Source: Sordariomycetes sp. S80-01Y (Eukaryota > Ascomycota > Sordariomycetes). From it: 64,000 bases of DNA. Positions 9,957 through 21,220 of this stretch are shown here, piece after piece; position 1 is the stretch's first letter; the number at the start of each line of letters is the position of its first letter. The stretch covers positions 1,674,001-1,738,000 of the forward strand of contig JAXQJY010000033.1 of assembly GCA_037042185.1 (NCBI GenBank), written 5' to 3'. The notes below the pieces were generated by a model, which did no database searches, was not told the origin of the DNA, and saw only the letters and a list, made by a program, of their open reading frames with translations. A program made the translations under genes and the position numbers.

Positions 9957-11769
9957 TCAGTATCCAAAGTCCTCCCACACAACATTCTCGCCCTTCAACC
10001 ACCCACTCAGTCTTCCCAACAGCCCGGGCGCCGCACACAGATAGAACTTCAAGCCCTTCTCCCTTAGCGCCTTCACATCATCCTCCCCGAGCCTCCTCTT
10101 CTCAACCTGGGCTCCCATTTTCCTCACCTTTGCCATCCGCTCATCGTCCTCCACATCCCCGGTAACAAATATCTTCGTCACCCCAGCCAACCCCTGTGTC
10201 CTCTCGAACGAGTCAACCGCCAGTCCCAAATCCTCCCCCTTTAAACTCCACAGCAGCTCAAAGCCCGCTTCCGCACCCAAAAGACCCCCGGCCTGCGCCA
10301 GCGCTGGCGTGATGCCGACACCGCCAGCAATGAAGACGCCCCGCTCGCCCCTTTTCATCCTGAAGCCCTCCTCACCTCCAAAGCCCATTACAGGTATCTC
10401 GAGGGGCGCGCGGAGATTCTGCCTCCAGAGCAGCCCCGTAGCCGGCCCGTGCTTCCTGACCGTGATGTCAAACTTTCCGTCCTCGCTAGGGAGGCTGGAG
10501 ACGGTAAAGGTGCGAACGTAGTCGTCGTTCAGGGACTGCGGGTTGGAGTCGTCCATGTGCGCGTACCCGGAATCGAGCTCGTCTGAGAAGTCAAAGGTGA
10601 CGTGCTGTCCTGCCTGCCATGTTGCGGACGCGTCGGAGAGCTGAAACGAGAACCGTGCGATGGCTGGCGTGAGGATTTCGCGGTTCAAGAGCGTTGCTGT
10701 CGAGCTTCCTGCTTTATCATCGACGTGGGCTGCCTGTTCGTTGTAAAGATAGCGGACCGAAGGGTTGTATGGCGAGTAGTCGATTACACCGCCTCGGAAG
10801 GGAAGGCCGGCCTTGACGAAGCGCGCATCCTGGACGTTGATCTTCAGCGCCACTTTGGTTCGCGGTAGAAGCGACAGGGCGTCGCCGCCCACGAGGATGG
10901 TAGCTGCCCCTGTAAGGAAGAGCACGTCGCCAGACTCGAAGTCTGGAATGACCAGTCCAATCTTCGGGTTGAGCTTGAGATTGCCCAAGGTCTGATACAG
11001 CCTGTTTCCGGAAACTGTCATCCGTTAGATCGCCGAGGGCCCGGAGAATGGGAGGGAGAAAGGGGTACTCACACTCGGGATAAACCAACTCGCACCCGCC
11101 CTGATCATTCTTCAACACTCTCACAAACCCCCTTTCCCCGCCTCGATGATTCGTGTCCATCCCCATCTCGTTAGCAGTGGTCACGAAGAAAACATCCGCC
11201 CTCCCCACCAATCCCTCCGCATCCTCACTCAGCGGCACCCCTTCGCCGTCGAGCCTCGCACCTTCAACCCCGTGCTCTGTGATGCGCTTCTTATTGAGGT
11301 ACTTGGGACAGTTTCCCAGGCTCTCTTCTATGTACAACGCAGCTTGCACCTGGTCGTTGGGCACGACGGCCCCGGCGATGAACTTGCCCGCCAGCTTGAC
11401 CCTGTCCCGGGTTTCGAGGTCGATGGCCAACGCGCTGATACCTCGTTCATGAGAATTGACATCTCCCACTCCCTCGCTCGCTCCATCCCAGATTGCCTGG
11501 AAGACGGGGTCGTAGGCCTTGCCGACCCTTGACTGCACGGCGATGGTGTCCTCCGCCACAGCCCTCGTGCTGCCCCTACTCCCACCCCAGAGCGTCGTCC
11601 AAGGTCTTCCATGCTCGTCCAGAGTTCCCACGGCAAGGAGTGGCGAATGTAGAATCCGGTTGTGGTACCTGAGCGGAAGGCCGGGGGCTGTGGGATTGAT
11701 AGTCGGCGGGACCTGGAGGAGATCATGCATGGCAGTCTCGCCAGCGTGCCAGTCTACACGAGAAGGCAT
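9957..11769 (-). CDS. PNPOx-like / ferredoxin-reductase-like fusion oxidoreductase
   Basis: Exons 11769-11073 and 11014-9957 across a 58-nt intron (donor GTGAGT, acceptor GACAG) that yields YPEF-SGNRLYQTLGNL; 584 residues. I chose the ATG giving MPSRVDWHAGETAMHDLL, which fits related proteins; an ATG 81 bases upstream is also in frame. Residues about 20-300 form a pyridoxamine-5'-phosphate-oxidase-like split-barrel domain with the FSGNRLYQTLGNL and PKIGLVIPDF segments. Residues about 330-584 form an FAD-binding FR-type reductase: RTFTVSS (FAD), GVFIAGGVGITP (pyridine nucleotide) and LCAAPGLL. There is no C-terminal 2Fe-2S ferredoxin domain. It is probably a cytosolic flavin-dependent NAD(P)H oxidoreductase; substrate unknown. 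Confidence 0.88.
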
Positions 11770-12262
11770 GTTAAATTGCCGGACGAGCGGATTGTACGTT
11801 GATGCGAACAAAAGGGCTGCGTTGACGAAGGATAAGTTCATGTCAGACAAAGATCCAACCTTCCGAAAGCCCCCTCTTATGGTTTACCCAGGGCGGAAAG
11901 TGTCGTCTAGCCGGGGTTGATTACAGCGACGGTTGACGTGATGGCGGCGCCTCAGCGAAGCCTCCGTGCGTGACAAATCAGAGTACAAAGGCGCGTTCTT
12001 GACATGCCCTGAAGGAGCCACCACCCTGTGATCCTCGACCAACTATTCTGGGCGTCTTCATGAGCGTCTTTTATCTGTGTCAATTGGGCTCAAGAGCTTT
12101 TGAAGATATCTTGTAAATTCATCGTAAACTGGAGCACAAAAAAGCGGTGTCCCACGAGGCACCCCGCTAACGTTTGTAAATAGATGCCTCCCATCCATGG
12201 CACCACTTGCGCCTGTGTAGTCAAAATGCCTGCTTGCTAAATCGAATCGAAATCATGCCCCT
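11770..12262. other. Spacer between oxidoreductase and KCH1-like gene
   Basis: About 490 bases holding the promoter of the fusion oxidoreductase and the 3' flank of the KCH1-like gene. No coding region seen. Confidence 0.5.
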
Positions 12263-14221
12263 CTAATATCCGTAACCGTTGTTCCGCTGCCCCTCTACAT
12301 CGTAACCGTAAGGACCGCCCCTCTGGCTTTGGGGGGTTCGGGAACGGTCGAAGCCTTGTGGCGTCTGTGGCGGACGCATCCCCTGAGGCGTGAGGTTGCG
12401 GTCGTAAGGATCCTGAGCTGGCCCCCTTGGAGGCACGGGAGCAGTCATATTCCTTTGAGGCTGCTGGGGAGGGCCTCGCGGAGGCACTGGACCGGTCGCG
12501 CTCCTCATGGGGTGAGGGTTCGGCTGCAGGGCAGGGTGGCCGCCGTGGTAGGTGCTGACAGATGGCGCGGGGCTACTGCGAGCGTCCGAGTAAGTATCGT
12601 ACGGCCCTGGCGTTGATCGCTGATAATTGCTCGACGGAGCTGGACTGGCACGAGCTGGGTCGTAAGCGTTGTACTGCCGTTGAGGTGGACTGTGTCTCCG
12701 AGCATTGTCGTAGGAGTCACCCTGGTGGCTGTAGGGGTCCATGGGGCGGTTGGGAGGACCACGGGCCGCGGCTGGGCTGCCAGCGGGCATCATGCGAGTA
12801 GAGCCGTTGGAGCTGCTCGGCCCGTGAGCCATGCCAGGGTGCGCGCCAAAGGTCCTCGCAGAGGCTGGAGTTCCAGGACCCGAAGGAGGCAGCATTGCTG
12901 CGTTGATATCTGGAACGGAGGGTACGGGCGAAGCAGGACGGCCATGACCCATATCGGCGGCCGAGCCAAGTAGCGAGCTCTTGGACGTGTAGCTGCGATC
13001 TGTAGCGGTTGACGCCATAGTACCGGTTCGCGATGGCATTGGTCGGCGCCCCATCTTGTTCATCTCGATACCACCGGGGCTTGACGGTCTTGAGCTGTAG
13101 GCAGGAAGAGATGTGTTTGTCTCATTGCGGTGAAGCATCGGCATCTGAGGAAGCGAGTCGCCTTTCTCCTGAATGGGAGTCGGTGTCTGACCCGGAACCG
13201 TCTCTATGTTCGGCAGAGTGGGCAGCGTAGCCATTCTACCCAACGGTGGCGGTCCACCGCTTTTGGCCGCGGCCTTCATATCTGCCTCCATCTGCTTCTG
13301 CTGGCCCTTTGCCAAAGCTCGGTTGACCTTCTGGGTAACAATTTTCTTGAGCTTCTGGCTAACCTTGCGTTCACAATAACCCCAGAGGCCACCATCGGAC
13401 TTGGGGATCCAGTGAATGAGGAAGAACAGATAGCACATGATTGCCGCAATCAAGAAGATGAGACCAAAGGCCCAGATAACGAAGGTGAAGGCCATGGCAC
13501 CCAGAATCAGAGCTTGTTGATAATCCTCGTCGTAGAGAGCCCCGATCTTCTCAAAGAACCCGGTAAACGAGTCCTCAACAGTGGCTTCCTGAACCGCCAG
13601 CTGACTGTTGTAGACGGAGACAAAAGTGAAAGCGTTAATGACTTGACGAGGTGCTGAGCAAATGAGAATACGAATCCACGCTGCTTCATATCAGTCGACG
13701 AATTCTTTTTCTTGAGATCGGCATGACTTACACTGCAAGCTGAAGTAAGTAAACAGGGCGACATATTCGGCGCCCTTTTGACTCTTTGTCAACTCGGCGA
13801 AGACCAAAAACCTCTTCCAGCCTTGTCCCTGCCCCATGCGAATCGACTCCCACCGGACAGCCAGGGGGTCAAGGTAGGAAGCAGCGACGTTGCCTTGCTT
13901 GATGACACGATAGGCTCGCCACGATTCCCAGCCCAAGTTGAGAAAGGAAAGTATGATGCAGACCGAGAACACCCACTTGGAAATGTCGATAGAGATGGCC
14001 GGTTTAATCTTCGATGACCAATTATCCAAGATGAGAAGGTTAACAGCAGTGTAGCTATCCAAGGCGTAGACAGCAACTGAGACAATCAACATGGCCCATA
14101 ACCAGAAGTAGGCGAAGCCTGGGCCGCACCCCCTGGCTTTGAAGTCAGGAAGGTTGATGTACTCCCACTTCTGGTCGGCATAGCCTCCCGTCTCCTTCTG
14201 TCGATGTTTATAGATGCCCAT
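12263..14221 (-). CDS. kch1: Kch1/Prm6-type low-affinity potassium transport protein
   Basis: Exons 14221-13732 and 13683-12263 across a 48-nt intron (donor GTAAGT); 636 residues. In yeast, Kch1 and Prm6/Kch2 promote low-affinity K+ influx that activates the Cch1-Mid1 calcium channel during pheromone or ER stress. Family marks: N-terminal KWEYINLPDFK, then TM segments near residues 35-65 and 85-105, the conserved AASYLDPLAVRWES and GWKRFLVFAELTKSQKGAEY, the PRQVINAFT segment just after the intron, and a strong TM segment AFTFVIWAFGLIFLIAAIMC near residue 228. After WIPKSDGGLWGYCERKVSQ a cytosolic tail of about 350 residues follows, rich in Pro, Ser, Gly and Gln and probably disordered. The exact acceptor is by frame only: the join adds LQS before AWIRIL. 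Confidence 0.87.
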
Positions 14222-16316
14222 TTTCGAAGATGTGTTGGGGCGATTGCGATAGTTGTCGGGGTATCGAGAATAAGAAATGATCGCAGCGATATGATGTTAA
14301 AGATAGTTGGTGTTTGATAGACGATCCGGTCCTGCCGTGAGCATCAGTCGTCTCCGCCGGCGAAGTGCGACTGTGCTGCTATCGTCAAAGAGTGAGGTGC
14401 AACGCTGGTTTGTTGCGAGGTCGAAGTCGGGTACTGTCGCACGTATCGATGTTGGATCTGAGGCTTCCCTACTTTCGGAACTGATTTCGCAGCGACGATT
14501 GATGGGCCAAGGGTTGTCGTGGGAAATGCCGCAGCAGAACAATAGCACAATGAGCAGCTACTGTCAACTGACCATGTCAATTGCGTTCGTCTGAGGTTGG
14601 CGGCACACAGCACGTAGAACAAGGCGGTGACAATTCGCCCTCGTGCGCGATGAGACGGAAGTAACAAAAGAGGCTCGGAAGTCGAGGTAGCGAGTATGAT
14701 CGACTGCGCAATGTGTTGGAGCGACGGGGTTGCGAGACGAGGGCCGTGTATCAGGATGTCGGAAGCGGAAGGCCGCAGCGATGTGACGACCAAGGAGCGT
14801 ATCTTTGGAGGAGAAACGATGGGACGGATGCAGTAGCGACAATAAAAGAGCGATGTCGCGACTGGAACCGGAAACAGCACAAACAGGAACGGACAACAAA
14901 GACAATGCGATACGATGAGGAGGTTGACGGAGGTGAAGCAGGAATGCGGGAATGGGGGAGGTCGAGGGAGGCCAAGCCGGTGACCCGGGCCCCTTTCGAC
15001 CGTCTTACCGTGTTAGGCGTAGCTCGCCTGTCCCGCCGTTTGAGGGTTGGGGCCGTCGAGGTACCCCTGGGCTCTGATTGGCCTGCCGGCGTTAAAACAT
15101 ATCATCTGTGGTTCCCCCCAGGTGTGGCTTGGCGAGCATCCCCTGGGCGCCCTTGCGATGCACTGGTGCGTGATCGACATGGACTGCGACACGTCTCTCT
15201 CGACTGTCCCCAGGAAGAGCTCCATCACTCCCAGCGTCACTGGCTTTGTAGCCGCTGCTTGTGGCAACGTCGAGGTCGGCGCTTGCTATACGTTTGCCGT
15301 GCAACGTCCTTCTCACTCGATGCTCGCGGCTAGCGAAAGACAATGAGCTCCAGTCAGGCTGTTCCAAGATTGCCATGATCAGCAGCAACCGTCACGAAAT
15401 GGGATTACCACCGCTTCCTCCCCACGCTTGGCGCCCACCACACAGCCATGCCGCTGGCTTGGCCTAGGAATAATTAATGAGCACTTTTGTCGAACAGATA
15501 CGCGCTTGTACAACGGATCAGACCTAGACGAGATAGTATGTTTATTGATGTACCATCGAAAAGACTTGTTGATCTTTATGTCAACGCTGCTCTTCAGCCT
15601 TGCTAGGCGCGCTCGCATGAAGCCCATGCGTTCCTTGGCTCCTGCTTCACCACCTTGAAACAACTGACCGTCTCGTGCTTAATGAGCTGACATCACTGGT
15701 AGTAGGAGCCGCCGCACCCTTGAGAGGCGGCTTTTCTCGGTCCGCAGTCGCAATGGAATTGTCCTATCATCTTGTAATGTTTCAACGCGAGCGGGTCCCA
15801 GTATAGACAAAATGTCGGCTTGATTGGGATGTGAACACTGGCTTAGAACTCACACATTCATCTGCCTTCAACCCGGCTTCTCGGCAGTGCACGCCAACGA
15901 TGCAGGTCTCTAGCACGGCCGGGTTTCTTCATGAAGAATAAAATATATAGGAAATCAACAGATCGAACGCTTAGATGGTCCCTTCGTTCGCGATTGAGCG
16001 ATAGCTCCTGCCCCATGTTCAGGTTCCAAGGCAGTCGGCTCGGTTCTGTGGCAGCGTTCCTTCCCAAAGAAACCGTATTGGTAGAATCAGAGAAGGATAT
16101 TTGTCATGACGTTGAAACACTGCCGTACCTCGTACTCTTGTCATCGGCTCATGAAGTCTTCGCGGCTCTTTGGGACCAGACGAGAACCTTCGGCACACCG
16201 AACGCTGATGGCCGACCCGACGAACAGATACAAAATCCCTGAGAGCGAGTCAGATATCACAAGAAGAAGTTCAAATGCTTACAGGTTCCGTAAGCCTCTA
16301 AGTGTCAAGTATCAAG
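14222..16316. other. Gene-free spacer (2.1 kb)
   Basis: Divergent spacer between the KCH1-like gene (-) and the broken gene at 16317 (+). The part next to 14221 (14222-14900) is pyrimidine-rich on the minus strand and looks like promoter and leader. Open frames such as those at 14344-14905 and 15047-15346 show no domain and irregular composition; I do not call them genes. Confidence 0.45.
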
Positions 16317-17246
16317 ATGTCTCATAAGCGTCTTGCCCCAGAGACCTACGACGAGGAAAGCTTCAGGGTTAGTCGAGCCCCCCCATTCAAGATACCACGT
16401 CTTGACAGCTTTGAGGAACAGAGTCTTAGCTTTGCAGCAAGCCAAAGCCTCTATGCCGATGCGATCTCAGACGAGATGCTTGGCGATCTTGGCCTTGGCC
16501 TCGACAACATGCTTGAAGAGCCCCCCTTGTCCGTCCTTCAGGACTTTCATTCAGACGGGTCCTGTAGAGAGACATTTGACCCAAATTTGAAGTTCTCTCC
16601 GTCCAAGGATGGTAAAGAGGAGATCACTTCTGTCGATAATGAGCCTCCTTTCGAGGACATCGACTGGGGTGAGATCGTCGACTTCGAGGAACACCTCCAA
16701 GACGACGCCTCGCCAGACACGAGTATCCCGGGCCCGAGCGCACTGAAATCGTCCCAAATCGCCGACTCATCATCAACTACGGCATTTACCACCTTCACAC
16801 CCACTGGTGTAGGCCCGGGATTGGATGTCTTACGACTCAGACCCTACAAGACCTTCTTCCATCTATCAAAAATGCTCGAAGCCAAGATGTCTACGTTTCG
16901 ACACTCAGACAACACTATCTTCGAGCTTTTTGGACGAGTAACATATGCCAGCAGGGAGAGCAGTAGCCATGTTCAACACTTTCAATTTCGGGACCTCTTC
17001 GAGGAGCTCCCGCCATTTCTCACGGGGTTACTCTCGGGATAGGAAACCGGGTCCCGCATCGAAACGCAGGCTCGGAAGTTTCTGCAAGCGCAAAGTGTAG
17101 GCATGAAATGCTACTGCCTCTGTAGGCTTGTCAGGCAACAAGGGTCACAACTCGGTTGGGTTGTCGATATCATTGAGATCAGGACAACTACTTGGAAGGA
17201 GGTTCAAGCTGCTCAGAACCACTTGGGAAGGAAAGACATGGACTGA
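16317..17246 (+). pseudogene. Fungal protein of unknown function with in-frame TAG
   Basis: From the ATG at 16317 the frame runs 241 codons to TAG at 17040-17042, then stays open for 67 more codons to TGA at 17244-17246. The first half is acidic and disordered (residues 1-165). The conserved-looking core spans the stop: LRLRPYKTFFHLSKMLEAK, FELFGRVTYASRESSSHVQ, FQFRDLFEELPPF, then LLSG-stop-ETGS and a downstream segment with MKCYCLCRLVRQQGSQLGWV. From memory, fungal relatives read Gly-Trp-Glu at this point, so TAG probably replaces a Trp codon (TGG). No intron with good splice sites removes the stop. It could be a disabled allele, a base-call error, or a genuinely shorter protein. Function is unknown. 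The upstream frame extends 15 bases only through a GTG. Confidence 0.6.
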
Positions 17247-17469
17247 ACTCGGTTGGCTGGGAGGAAGATTTAGTCTTGACAACAGTTCATCTGTCTATAT
17301 ATTGGGTTTTCATGTCTCTCCACAATATGTGCTGAGTCCTAGTTGCACAACGAGGAGTCAGCAGAGGGCCACCAAGACTGGTGAACCTTGAAGATTGTCA
17401 TGTTTAAATGTGTCTACTGTCTTGTATGAGTCTGTCTAATCAATAGTATGCCCCGTCTATATCCGTCAT

Positions 17470-18262
17470 CTACACCTTGATCTTCAACAAAGGCGCCAGG
17501 GACTTCTGCACTGCAGCCCTCATCTCCTTCTGCTCGGTCGTTGTAGGCGGCTTCTGCAACCCCTGGCGACGTCTCCAGCTCTCCGGGATCTCCTGAATTG
17601 CAGCATCCTCATCCTGGCCAGTTGGGTCAACAAACTGATACGAGCGGATCTCGCAGTTTGACCAGCCGGTTGCTGCCACTGTTAGTCATACGCAAACCCC
17701 TATAGAAACGGGGCATCTTACCTGACCCAGACGGGATGCCGTACCAATCGTCCGTCAGAAAGTGCAAGAAGCCCCCGTGGGTAACAGCAACAATCTGCGC
17801 GTCGCCCTCGGCATCCCCGGCGAGATCCCTCAGAACGCGTCTCGCCTCTCTAGCCCTGGCCGTCAACTTCTCCACGGTGGGCTCAAACTTGGATTCCCCG
17901 TCCTTGACATACCACCCCTCCTGCAAGCCCCTCACCTCAACCTTGTCACCGAACTCCTCCTTCAGTTTCGCAGGATCGGAACCTGTGTCGCAAGGTGCGT
18001 CGGAGACCTCCTGGAGAAGGTCGAGAGCTGTGACGGGGTAGAGACTCTCGGTGCCAAAGGAGTTGATGCAAGTGTGCAGTGTGCGGCGGAGGGGCGAGGC
18101 GACAAGCCGGGTCAGCTGGGCGTGGTGGGCGAAGGAATCGCGCAGCGTGGTGCATTGCTCAAGACCCTTGGCTGTGAGGTCGGGGTCGCGGATAACTTCG
18201 TTTTCCACTGAGAGGTTATGGACGCCCTGGGCATGTCGGACGAGATGGATGGTTGGTGCCAT
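17470..18262 (-). CDS. Phosphoglycerate-mutase-like histidine phosphatase
   Basis: Exons 18262-17722 and 17678-17470 across a short 43-nt intron (donor GTAAGA, branch CTAAC close to the acceptor); 249 residues. It belongs to the histidine phosphatase superfamily, branch 1. The catalytic loop HLVRHAQGVHNL is at residues 6-17, with His10 the expected phospho-acceptor; it carries RHAQ rather than the commoner RHG/RHGE. The second conserved His is in VAVTHGGFLHFL (residues about 160-170). SPLRRTLHTC supplies the usual phosphate-pocket arginine. It acts on a small phosphorylated metabolite or protein; the substrate cannot be read from sequence. No targeting signal is seen. Confidence 0.9.
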
Positions 18263-18848
18263 GTTAGCCTGGTGTACGCTAAAGATCAGACCGGGGGAGA
18301 TCGCTGGAAGATGATTTCCAAGTTGCTGGCAGCTGTTCTGAGCTCAGTGTGAGTATGGTCAGGAGAAGTGAAAATCCTACAGCAAGTAATACTTAGAAGT
18401 GAGTGAAGTCCTAGGAACGGCGTCGGGGCACGGAGGTCCGGCGACGAGGACAAACTTCACCTACGCCATGAGTCAAGTGGGTCGCGGTGCCGGAGGCGGA
18501 GCTTCTCTTCGTGGACGGCGGGCCGCCTCCGCCTCCTCACCGTGATGTGCTTCACAATGCTAATTGGTTGTGGTCATAAACGACGAGCTGCATACGTACA
18601 AGTGGGGGCGTCAAGTAGCGAAGAGAACCGGACCGAAATATCGTGGAAATAGAACATGCCTGTTGTGCGATTCTTCTACGAGTAGGCTCCTAAAGCTAGC
18701 ACGGGGGTGCTCATATCCAAAAGGCACCACAATGGAGAACAAAGGACTCAGGCCGCGCGTTGCTGCCAACAATGATCCATCCAACACAACACCGAAAGGC
18801 TCAAATGCAATGCAACCAACCCTCGAATATATCAACTGTGGAGATATG
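18263..18848. other. Spacer upstream of histidine phosphatase
   Basis: Promoter of the histidine phosphatase and the 3' flank of VPS27. No coding region supported. Confidence 0.5.
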
Positions 18849-21220
18849 TTAAAGCTCAATCAAAGCTTCCTCTGGAGCAGGTTTTGCCACAGGCTCATGT
18901 TGTGGTACACTGGGGAACGAGCTTTGGTTGTATCCGGAGTATGCGTAGCTTTGGGAGGGGGGTTGTGGTTGATGTTGCTGTGGCTGAGGAGCTTGCTGCC
19001 AGTACGGTTGCTGCTGTGGCGCTGCCCGAGCTTGAGGGGACGGTTGTTGAGGCTGCTGGGCCTGAGGTGCAGATTGAGGAACGTGAGCAGGCTGAGCAGG
19101 CGTTTGGTTGGGCGTGGGCTGAGATTGTGCTGACACTGAGCCGCGATGATACTGCACTGATTGCTGGAGGTTGGGATATGGTGACTGGTTCGCATCAGGC
19201 GCAGCCCCTGGCCCTGAGGGTCCAGCAGAAGGCTGGTTAGGCTGCTGGTTGCCGAAGTAGTATGAGGCGTGCGGTTCTTGTGACGGAGTCGCAGCCGCTT
19301 GATGTGGGTTCTGCATCTGCTGCCCATCCTGCGCCACCGGTGCATGCTGATGTTGAGACTGCTGAGGGGGGTAGTGATCGGGATGTGAAGGCTGACCCCT
19401 GCTATGCCAGCTCTCCGTCCGTTGCAGATGCGAAGGTATCTGTCCATGAACAGGATCGGAGCCTTGTGCGAATCCCGCATGTTGAGGCTGAGGTGTCGCC
19501 TGTGGCGGCAATTGTTGGTAGGGATTGTTAGGCGTTTGGTAGCTTGGCTGATGGTGAGGGTTGTAGTAGCTCTCAGCACCAGCGGGCTGACCAGAGGGGT
19601 GCGGAGGTAACGAGGGATAAGGGCCTGTCGATTGACGAGGCGCAGGCGCATTGTAACCCCCTAAGCTCTGTTGACTGTAGGCTTTCGAGAGTCTGTCTTC
19701 GAGCATTCTGTCGTAATACCTCACCACGGTTGAGAGCTTCGCGTGTAGATCCAATAGGGTATCTGTGATCGTTAGCTTCGGAACCCAGCTAGTTATTGAG
19801 TAAAAGCCCACCATGCTTGCTCATCGTCTCTCCGTAGGTCCTTGCCAGCTTGGGTCGTAGCTGCCCGATACTATCGTATAGCTCCTGAATCTGAGGCTCA
19901 CGAAGTATGGTGCCAGGAGGCTGCGTTTGCAGGCGATCGACCAGGGTAGAGAACAGATTGATATTCTCCGCCTCCACAGGCGTCAACTCATAGTCGTTCT
20001 TGGGCAAAGCGAAATTGTTACTGGCCGAAGTTGGCGCGGCACTCGATGTGTGCTCCTTCAGAGCGGCGGAGTGCTTCTGCTTCTGTTCCTCCATATCCGC
20101 CAATGAAGCCGCAATCGCAGCTTTCAGATCATCGTCTTCCTCCTCGGCATCTTGTGGACCAGAATTGTTGCCGTTGGCGCGAGGAGCGTTCTTAATGGCG
20201 GGGCCTTGCGCTGGAGACGAACTGCCAACTTCTTCCAAGCTCATGGCAAGCGCCTTTTTCAGATCTTCGTCGAACCCATCGTCCACCCGGGCATTACGCG
20301 GTTGCATGGCAGATGTGCTGCGATGCTTGTGCGGGTAGGTTGGAGATCGATCAGGTTCTGGGTGTTGACCACCTTTGCTCGTGAGCTTCGCATAGCAACC
20401 GTCGTCGACTCGCACCGGTTGGTAAATTCCGAGGTGAGGAAGCGGGGCGACTTTGCTCGAGCATTGCTGGTCGAAACAATTTCCGCAATTTCGGCAATGA
20501 TGCTTTCGGTTCGTAAAAGTAAAGGGTGTACGGCATCGCATGCACACATCGGAGTCAGCCCATTCAGGTGGCTAAGAATGTCAGTTGTAAGAAGCGGACT
20601 TCTAGGGAGAAAGACTTACTGCGCTACTATCAATCATGCTGCCAGCAATCGTTTGACGAGGCGGGAACTGATAGCCCTCCCTCTGCAAGTTTTTGTAGAC
20701 CTCCCCGATGTACGACAGCTCGTAGCGCCCTTCGGTCGCCGCAGCCCAGTCCTGGATCAGCCCAAGCATCCTCGACTTCACATCATGGTTCACTGCGGCC
20801 GGACCAGTAGCTACCATTAACGATGTCATGTTATCCATGAACTCTCGGGACGCGATCTCGGCAAGGAAGTGCGTTCCGCCATTTTTGACGCAGGTGTCGG
20901 TAAGCTAAACAGCTGGTTAGCAAAAGTACTCGTGAGCAGTTTTATCGACAGAGTCTCACATTCAGTGCGCTGAGCTGAGTGTTGGGGTTCTTGTTTCCAA
21001 TCCTCCGTTTCAGCGAGCGCATCGCCTCCTTTGGCGCGACTGTCTTTGATCTGATGATGTCGGATATCTCGAGGTTGAGGGCGATGTCTTCCCTATTCCA
21101 AAGGTCAGCCTCTGCTTTATTTGGATAGTCATCGCAGGAATCCTACAAGCTGCTGCTTGTTGCCTTCTCAATCTGTTCGTCCAAGGCCGTGTTGGCCGAG
21201 GACGACCACCAGCTCATCAT
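18849..21220 (-). CDS. vps27: ESCRT-0 subunit Vps27 (VHS-FYVE-UIM)
   Basis: Five exons: 21220-21147, 21092-20960, 20904-20620, 20571-19812, 19762-18849; introns 54, 55, 48 and 49 nt; 721 residues. A second ATG three bases downstream is equally possible. Vps27 binds PI3P and ubiquitinated cargo on endosomes and recruits ESCRT-I. Domains in order: VHS (residues about 8-140; [36 protein letters not shown]); FYVE zinc finger (about 168-230) with the WADSD and RKHHCR signatures and paired CxxC; two ubiquitin-interacting motifs ([29 protein letters not shown]); a helical region including [16 protein letters not shown] across the last intron; a long Gln/Pro/Ser/Tyr tail with a PSLP motif of the ESCRT-I-binding type; and a clathrin-box-like LIEL at the extreme C-terminus. 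All joins reproduce conserved sequence. Confidence 0.94.

Noticed and set aside
14344-14905. Overlapping minus-strand open frames upstream of the KCH1-like gene
   Set aside because: They lie in a C/T-rich leader, start mostly at weak codons and encode low-complexity Ser/Arg/Thr sequence.
15047-15346. 99-codon plus-strand frame in the 14.2-16.3 kb gap
   Set aside because: No domain, no supportive splice context and no clear promoter; length is within chance.
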